From: an uncultured Prosthecobacter sp.
Lineage (GTDB): Bacteria; Verrucomicrobiota; Verrucomicrobiia; Verrucomicrobiales; Verrucomicrobiaceae
Length of the DNA: 9,570 nt
Reading direction: 5' to 3'
Assembly: GCA_937941745.1 (NCBI GenBank)
Contig: CALDGV010000091.1
Span: forward strand, 1-9,570
The notes beneath the pieces were generated by a model. That model worked only from the letters and a program-made list of their open reading frames with translations, was not told the origin of the DNA and made no database searches. Below are positions 7,336-9,570 of the stretch, piece after piece. The translations under genes were made by a program, and so were the position numbers. Each line of letters opens with the position of its first letter. Positions within the stretch are counted from its first letter, which is position 1.

Positions 7336-7422
7336 GAGGTTACGAGCATACCAAGAGCGTAGGCTGAGGCAAACATCACCGCATTGGCGGCACTGAATGG
7401 CCTCGGGAAGTATCGTGCCGTC
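7336..7422. promoter_or_regulatory. Divergent control region between lysR and the pirin operon
   Basis: This 87-base gap must hold both promoters. On the minus strand TTGCCT (7372-7367) and TATGCT (7350-7345), 16 bases apart, form a fair promoter for lysR, ending only nine bases before its ATG. A dyad TACG-N13-CGTA (7341-7361) overlaps that -10 box and is a candidate site for the regulator, although it has no exact central T-N11-A. I see no convincing promoter for the pirin side; CATT-N10-AATG (7382-7399) is a weak second dyad. Confidence 0.45.
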
Positions 7423-7509
7423 ATGAAAACCCCACGACGCCAGTTCATCGCCCAGGCAGCGCTCGCGCTTCCCTTCGCAGGCTGCGTGTCACCCGACAAT
7501 CCTCAGACC
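7423..7509 (+). other. Signal-peptide coding segment ahead of the pirin core
   Basis: These 29 codons precede the usual family start. The product has Lys and twin Arg in the n-region (RRQF), an uninterrupted hydrophobic h-region and a c-region AGC, followed by a polar linker VSPDNPQT. This is what a twin-arginine signal for a lipoprotein looks like. Export has not been shown, and the inner ATG at 7510 could yield a cytoplasmic form. Confidence 0.6.
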
Positions 7510-8211
7510 ATGAAACTCACCCTTCGCCAATCCCACGAACGCGGCCACGCCGACCACGGCTGGCTCGACAGCTACCACAGCTTCAGCTTCGCCGACTACT
7601 ATGATCCGGCGCACATGGGCTTCCGCACCCTCCGCGTGATCAATCAGGACATCATCGCTCCCGGCGCGGGCTTTCCCACGCACCCGCACGCGGACATGGA
7701 GATCTTCAGCTACATCCTTTGGGGCGCGCTCCAGCACAAGGACAGCATGGGCAACGGTCGCGTGCTCAAACCCGGCCAGATCCAGCTCATGAGCGCCGGT
7801 CGCGGCGTCACGCACAGCGAGTTCAATCCCTCCAAGAGCGAAGGCGCCTCGCTCCTGCAAATCTGGATCCGCCCACGCCAGCGCGGCCTGACACCAAGCT
7901 ACACCGAGTGGCACCCCGATCCTGCAAAGGAAAACGAGCCCAAGGTGCTCGTCATCTCTCCCGATGGCCGTGAAGGCAGCGCCACCATTCATCAGGACGC
8001 CGACATCTACCGCGTTCGTCTTCCCAAAGGTCAAACCATCACCCACGAGGTTAAAGCCAACCGTGGCGTGTGGTTCCAGCTGATCAAAGGCAGCATCACC
8101 GCACATGGCAGCACGCTTAATCCTGGCGATGCCTTCTCCACCGAGGACAGCGGCACGCTCAGCATCACCGCCACTGAAGACACTGAAGCCCTTCTCTTCG
8201 ACCTCGCTTAA
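7423..8211 (+). CDS. Pirin family protein (YhhW-like) with an N-terminal Tat/lipoprotein-like signal
   Basis: Bicupin of 262 residues from the ATG at 7423. Residues 30-262 form a complete 233-residue pirin, the size of E. coli YhhW (231), beginning MKLTLRQSHERGHADHGWLDSYHSFSFADYYDPAHMGF. Numbered from this inner Met, the metal ligands known for pirins are all in place: H58 and H60 in THPHADMEIFSY, H102 and E104 in GVTHSEF. Some pirins oxidise quercetin in vitro and others bind regulators; the true substrate here is unknown. The first 29 residues read as an export signal: twin Arg in PRRQFIA (4-10), a short hydrophobic stretch AQAALALPFAG, and Cys21 in FAGC, lipobox-like but with Phe instead of the usual Leu at -3. 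Family members normally start at the inner Met (7510), which has no Shine-Dalgarno sequence here. A TTG at 7384 is a further possible start but would bury the signal. First gene of a likely operon with the DoxX-like and flavin oxidoreductase genes. Confidence 0.93.
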   Translation: MKTPRRQFIAQAALALPFAGCVSPDNPQTMKLTLRQSHERGHADHGWLDSYHSFSFADYYDPAHMGFRTLRVINQDIIAPGAGFPTHPHADMEIFSYILWGALQHKDSMGNGRVLKPGQIQLMSAGRGVTHSEFNPSKSEGASLLQIWIRPRQRGLTPSYTEWHPDPAKENEPKVLVISPDGREGSATIHQDADIYRVRLPKGQTITHEVKANRGVWFQLIKGSITAHGSTLNPGDAFSTEDSGTLSITATEDTEALLFDLA

Positions 8212-8228
8212 ACCATCCCCCGAAACCG

Positions 8229-8242
8229 GAAATCAGAAATCA
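8229..8242 (+). repeat. Tandem heptamer GAAATCA x2 in the pirin-doxX spacer
   Basis: GAAATCA occurs twice back to back, 14 bases before the DoxX-like start codon. The spacer is otherwise unremarkable. Chance duplication is possible. Confidence 0.5.
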
Positions 8243-8256
8243 ACCGTCATCAATCC

Positions 8257-8646
8257 ATGAAACACGCATCCACCCTCGCCTCCCTCCTCCTCGGTCTCGC
8301 CTTCATCACCTTTGGCGCGAACTTCTTCCTCCACTTCATCCCGATGCCCGCCGATCCCTCGCCGGCCGATGCACCGCACAAGCTCTTCATGGCCGCGATG
8401 TTCCCCACCGGTTACCTCGCCTTCGTGAAGGTGCTGGAGATCCTCGGCGGCCTGCTCGTCGCCCTGCCGAAAACGCGCAACATCGGTCTGCTCGTGCTCG
8501 GGCCGATCATCGTGAACATCATCGCCTTCCACGTCTTCCTCACCAAAGGCGCCGGCCTCACTGATCCCCCCATCCTCGTCATTGGCACCCTCTCCTCCTT
8601 CCTTCTCTTCACCGAGCGCAAAGCGTGGCTCGGCCTCGTGAAGTGA
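8257..8646 (+). CDS. DoxX-like small integral membrane protein
   Basis: Protein of 129 residues with four predicted membrane segments, roughly at 7-29 (SLLLGLAFITFGANFFLHF), 47-70 (MFPTGYLAFVKVLEILGGLLVALP), 76-95 and 105-119. The four-helix layout, the GLAFITFGANFFLHFIPMP opening and the second helix with KVLEILGGLLV are typical of the DoxX/DoxD-like superfamily. Members occur with oxidoreductases: DoxDA is part of archaeal thiosulfate:quinone oxidoreductase and mycobacterial DoxX associates with SodA and SseA. A biochemical role is not established for most. The gene starts 45 bases after the pirin stop and ends 27 bases before the oxidoreductase, so cotranscription is likely. There is no Shine-Dalgarno sequence; the ATG is preceded by CATCAATCC, almost as at the next gene. 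Confidence 0.85.
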   Translation: MKHASTLASLLLGLAFITFGANFFLHFIPMPADPSPADAPHKLFMAAMFPTGYLAFVKVLEILGGLLVALPKTRNIGLLVLGPIIVNIIAFHVFLTKGAGLTDPPILVIGTLSSFLLFTERKAWLGLVK

Positions 8647-8652
8647 TTCAAC

Positions 8653-8674
8653 ACTCCACAACTCCATCACTCCA
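8653..8674 (+). repeat. ACTCCA repeated three times with an 8-base period up to the oxidoreductase start
   Basis: ACTCCA lies at 8653-8658, 8661-8666 and 8669-8674, the last A being the first base of the ATG. It fills the short spacer after the DoxX-like stop in the place of a Shine-Dalgarno sequence. Its role, if any, is unknown. Confidence 0.6.
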
Positions 8675-9570
8675 TGAAGCTCCTCTCCCCACTCACCGTC
8701 GGCGCACTCCAGCTCCCCAACCGCGTCCTCATGGCTCCGCTCACGCGTTGCCGCGCTGACGCGGATCACAATCCCACGCCGCTCATGGCCGAACACTACG
8801 CGCAGCGAGCCAGCGCCGGTTTGATCATCGCCGAGGCCACGATGGTCATGGAGGGCAATTCGTCCTTCTGGATGGAACCCGGCATTTACTCCGAGGCTCA
8901 AGTGAAAGGCTGGAAAGCCGTCACCGATGCCGTGCACGCCAAAGGCGGCCAAATAGTGCTCCAGCTCTGGCATGGAGGCCGTGCCTGCCATCCGCTGCTC
9001 AATGGCGGAGCCCAACCTGTCGCTCCCAGCGCCATTCCGATCACGGGCGATGAAGTTCACACGCCCGAAGGCAAGAAACCCTACGTCACGCCTCGCGAAC
9101 TCCGCGATGACGAGATTCCTGGCATCGTCGCCGGTTTCAAAAAGGCCGCCGAGAACGCCCAAGCGGCCGGTTTTGACGGCGTGGAGGTCCACGGAGCCAA
9201 TGGCTACCTGCTCGACGAATTCCTGCGCGATGGCTCCAACAAGCGCAGCGGTCCCTACGGCGGCCCTGTGGAAAATCGCGCCCGTTTGATGCTCGAAGTA
9301 CTCGATGCCGTCATCAGCGTCTGGGGCGCGGACCGCGTCGGATTGCGCATCTCGCCGCTCAACAGCTACAACAGCATGATCGACAGCGATCCCGTCGGCG
9401 TCACCACCTACATCGCCCAGCAATGCAGCACGCGTGGCATCGCCTACTTGCACATGATGCGAGCCGACTTCTTCCAAGCCCAGCAAGGCGATGTCATCAC
9501 GCCCGCCTGCCAGCATTTCAAAGGCACGCTCATCAGCAACATGGGCTACACCGCCGATGAAGCCGAGCAA
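8674..9570 (+). CDS. Old Yellow Enzyme family NADH:flavin oxidoreductase / ene-reductase (C-terminus missing)
   Basis: FMN-dependent TIM-barrel oxidoreductase that uses NAD(P)H to reduce activated C=C bonds of enones, quinone-like compounds or nitro groups. The frame is open for 299 codons from the ATG at 8674 to the window edge; relatives such as E. coli NemA have about 360 residues, so about 60 are missing. Seen in order: APLTRCRA with T24 at the position that tunes FMN in the classical subgroup, LQLWHGGRACHP (97 Q, 100 H), the active-site motif VEVHGANGYLLDEFLRDGSNKRSGPYGGPVENRARL with H173, N176 and Y178 as substrate-binding and proton-donating residues, and VGLRISP with R225 for FMN. HxxN rather than HxxH at the active site is like yeast OYE. 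Probably transcribed with the pirin and DoxX-like genes, suggesting a role in detoxifying electrophiles; the physiological substrate is unknown. Confidence 0.93.
   Translation, partial: MKLLSPLTVGALQLPNRVLMAPLTRCRADADHNPTPLMAEHYAQRASAGLIIAEATMVMEGNSSFWMEPGIYSEAQVKGWKAVTDAVHAKGGQIVLQLWHGGRACHPLLNGGAQPVAPSAIPITGDEVHTPEGKKPYVTPRELRDDEIPGIVAGFKKAAENAQAAGFDGVEVHGANGYLLDEFLRDGSNKRSGPYGGPVENRARLMLEVLDAVISVWGADRVGLRISPLNSYNSMIDSDPVGVTTYIAQQCSTRGIAYLHMMRADFFQAQQGDVITPACQHFKGTLISNMGYTADEAEQ

Noticed and set aside
7489..8106. Open frame of 205 codons on the minus strand
   Set aside because: Antisense to the pirin core; low-complexity Val/Gly/Ala/Asp composition and no domain.
8233..9570. Open frame of 445 codons on the minus strand
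   Set aside because: It is antisense to the DoxX-like and Old Yellow Enzyme genes, both supported by family motifs. Its composition (His, Gly, Glu, Asp, Val rich) is typical of an antisense shadow.

Overview
The window is a fragment of a GC-rich bacterial chromosome. The left two thirds, all on the minus strand, are the start of a division and cell wall (dcw) cluster in the classical order rsmH, ftsL-like, ftsI, murE, murF; the last gene runs off the left edge. The right third is a small stress or redox locus: a LysR-type regulator on the minus strand, and divergent from it, on the plus strand, a pirin, a DoxX-like membrane protein and an Old Yellow Enzyme type flavin oxidoreductase that runs off the right edge.

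The dcw order, a MurE with the meso-diaminopimelate signature DNPR, and near-absence of Shine-Dalgarno sequences fit a Gram-negative diderm. My best guess is a Verrucomicrobia-like (PVC) organism, but this is an impression from protein style and not a demonstrated placement.

Layout: murF (1-1146, partial), murE (1143-2786), ftsI (2786-4690), ftsL-like (4687-5040) and rsmH (5037-5996 by family length) overlap head to tail by 4, 1, 4 and 4 bases, so they are almost certainly one translationally coupled operon. RsmH methylates 16S rRNA; the FtsL-like protein and FtsI belong to the septal peptidoglycan machine; MurE and MurF add the third residue and D-Ala-D-Ala to the peptidoglycan precursor. 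No mraZ lies upstream of rsmH. Instead there is a 445-base stretch with an AT-rich core holding a candidate promoter, several small palindromes and a long, hairpin-containing leader.

The LysR gene (6442-7335) and the pirin operon (7423-8211, 8257-8646, 8674-end) share an 87-base divergent control region. The pirin carries all four metal ligands expected of the family, but is preceded in frame by a twin-arginine, lipobox-like export signal, which is unusual for a protein family regarded as cytoplasmic or nuclear. Together the set looks like an inducible response to quinones, electrophiles or related redox stress; that role is inferred from family membership and gene order. No RNA genes, CRISPR arrays or mobile elements were seen.
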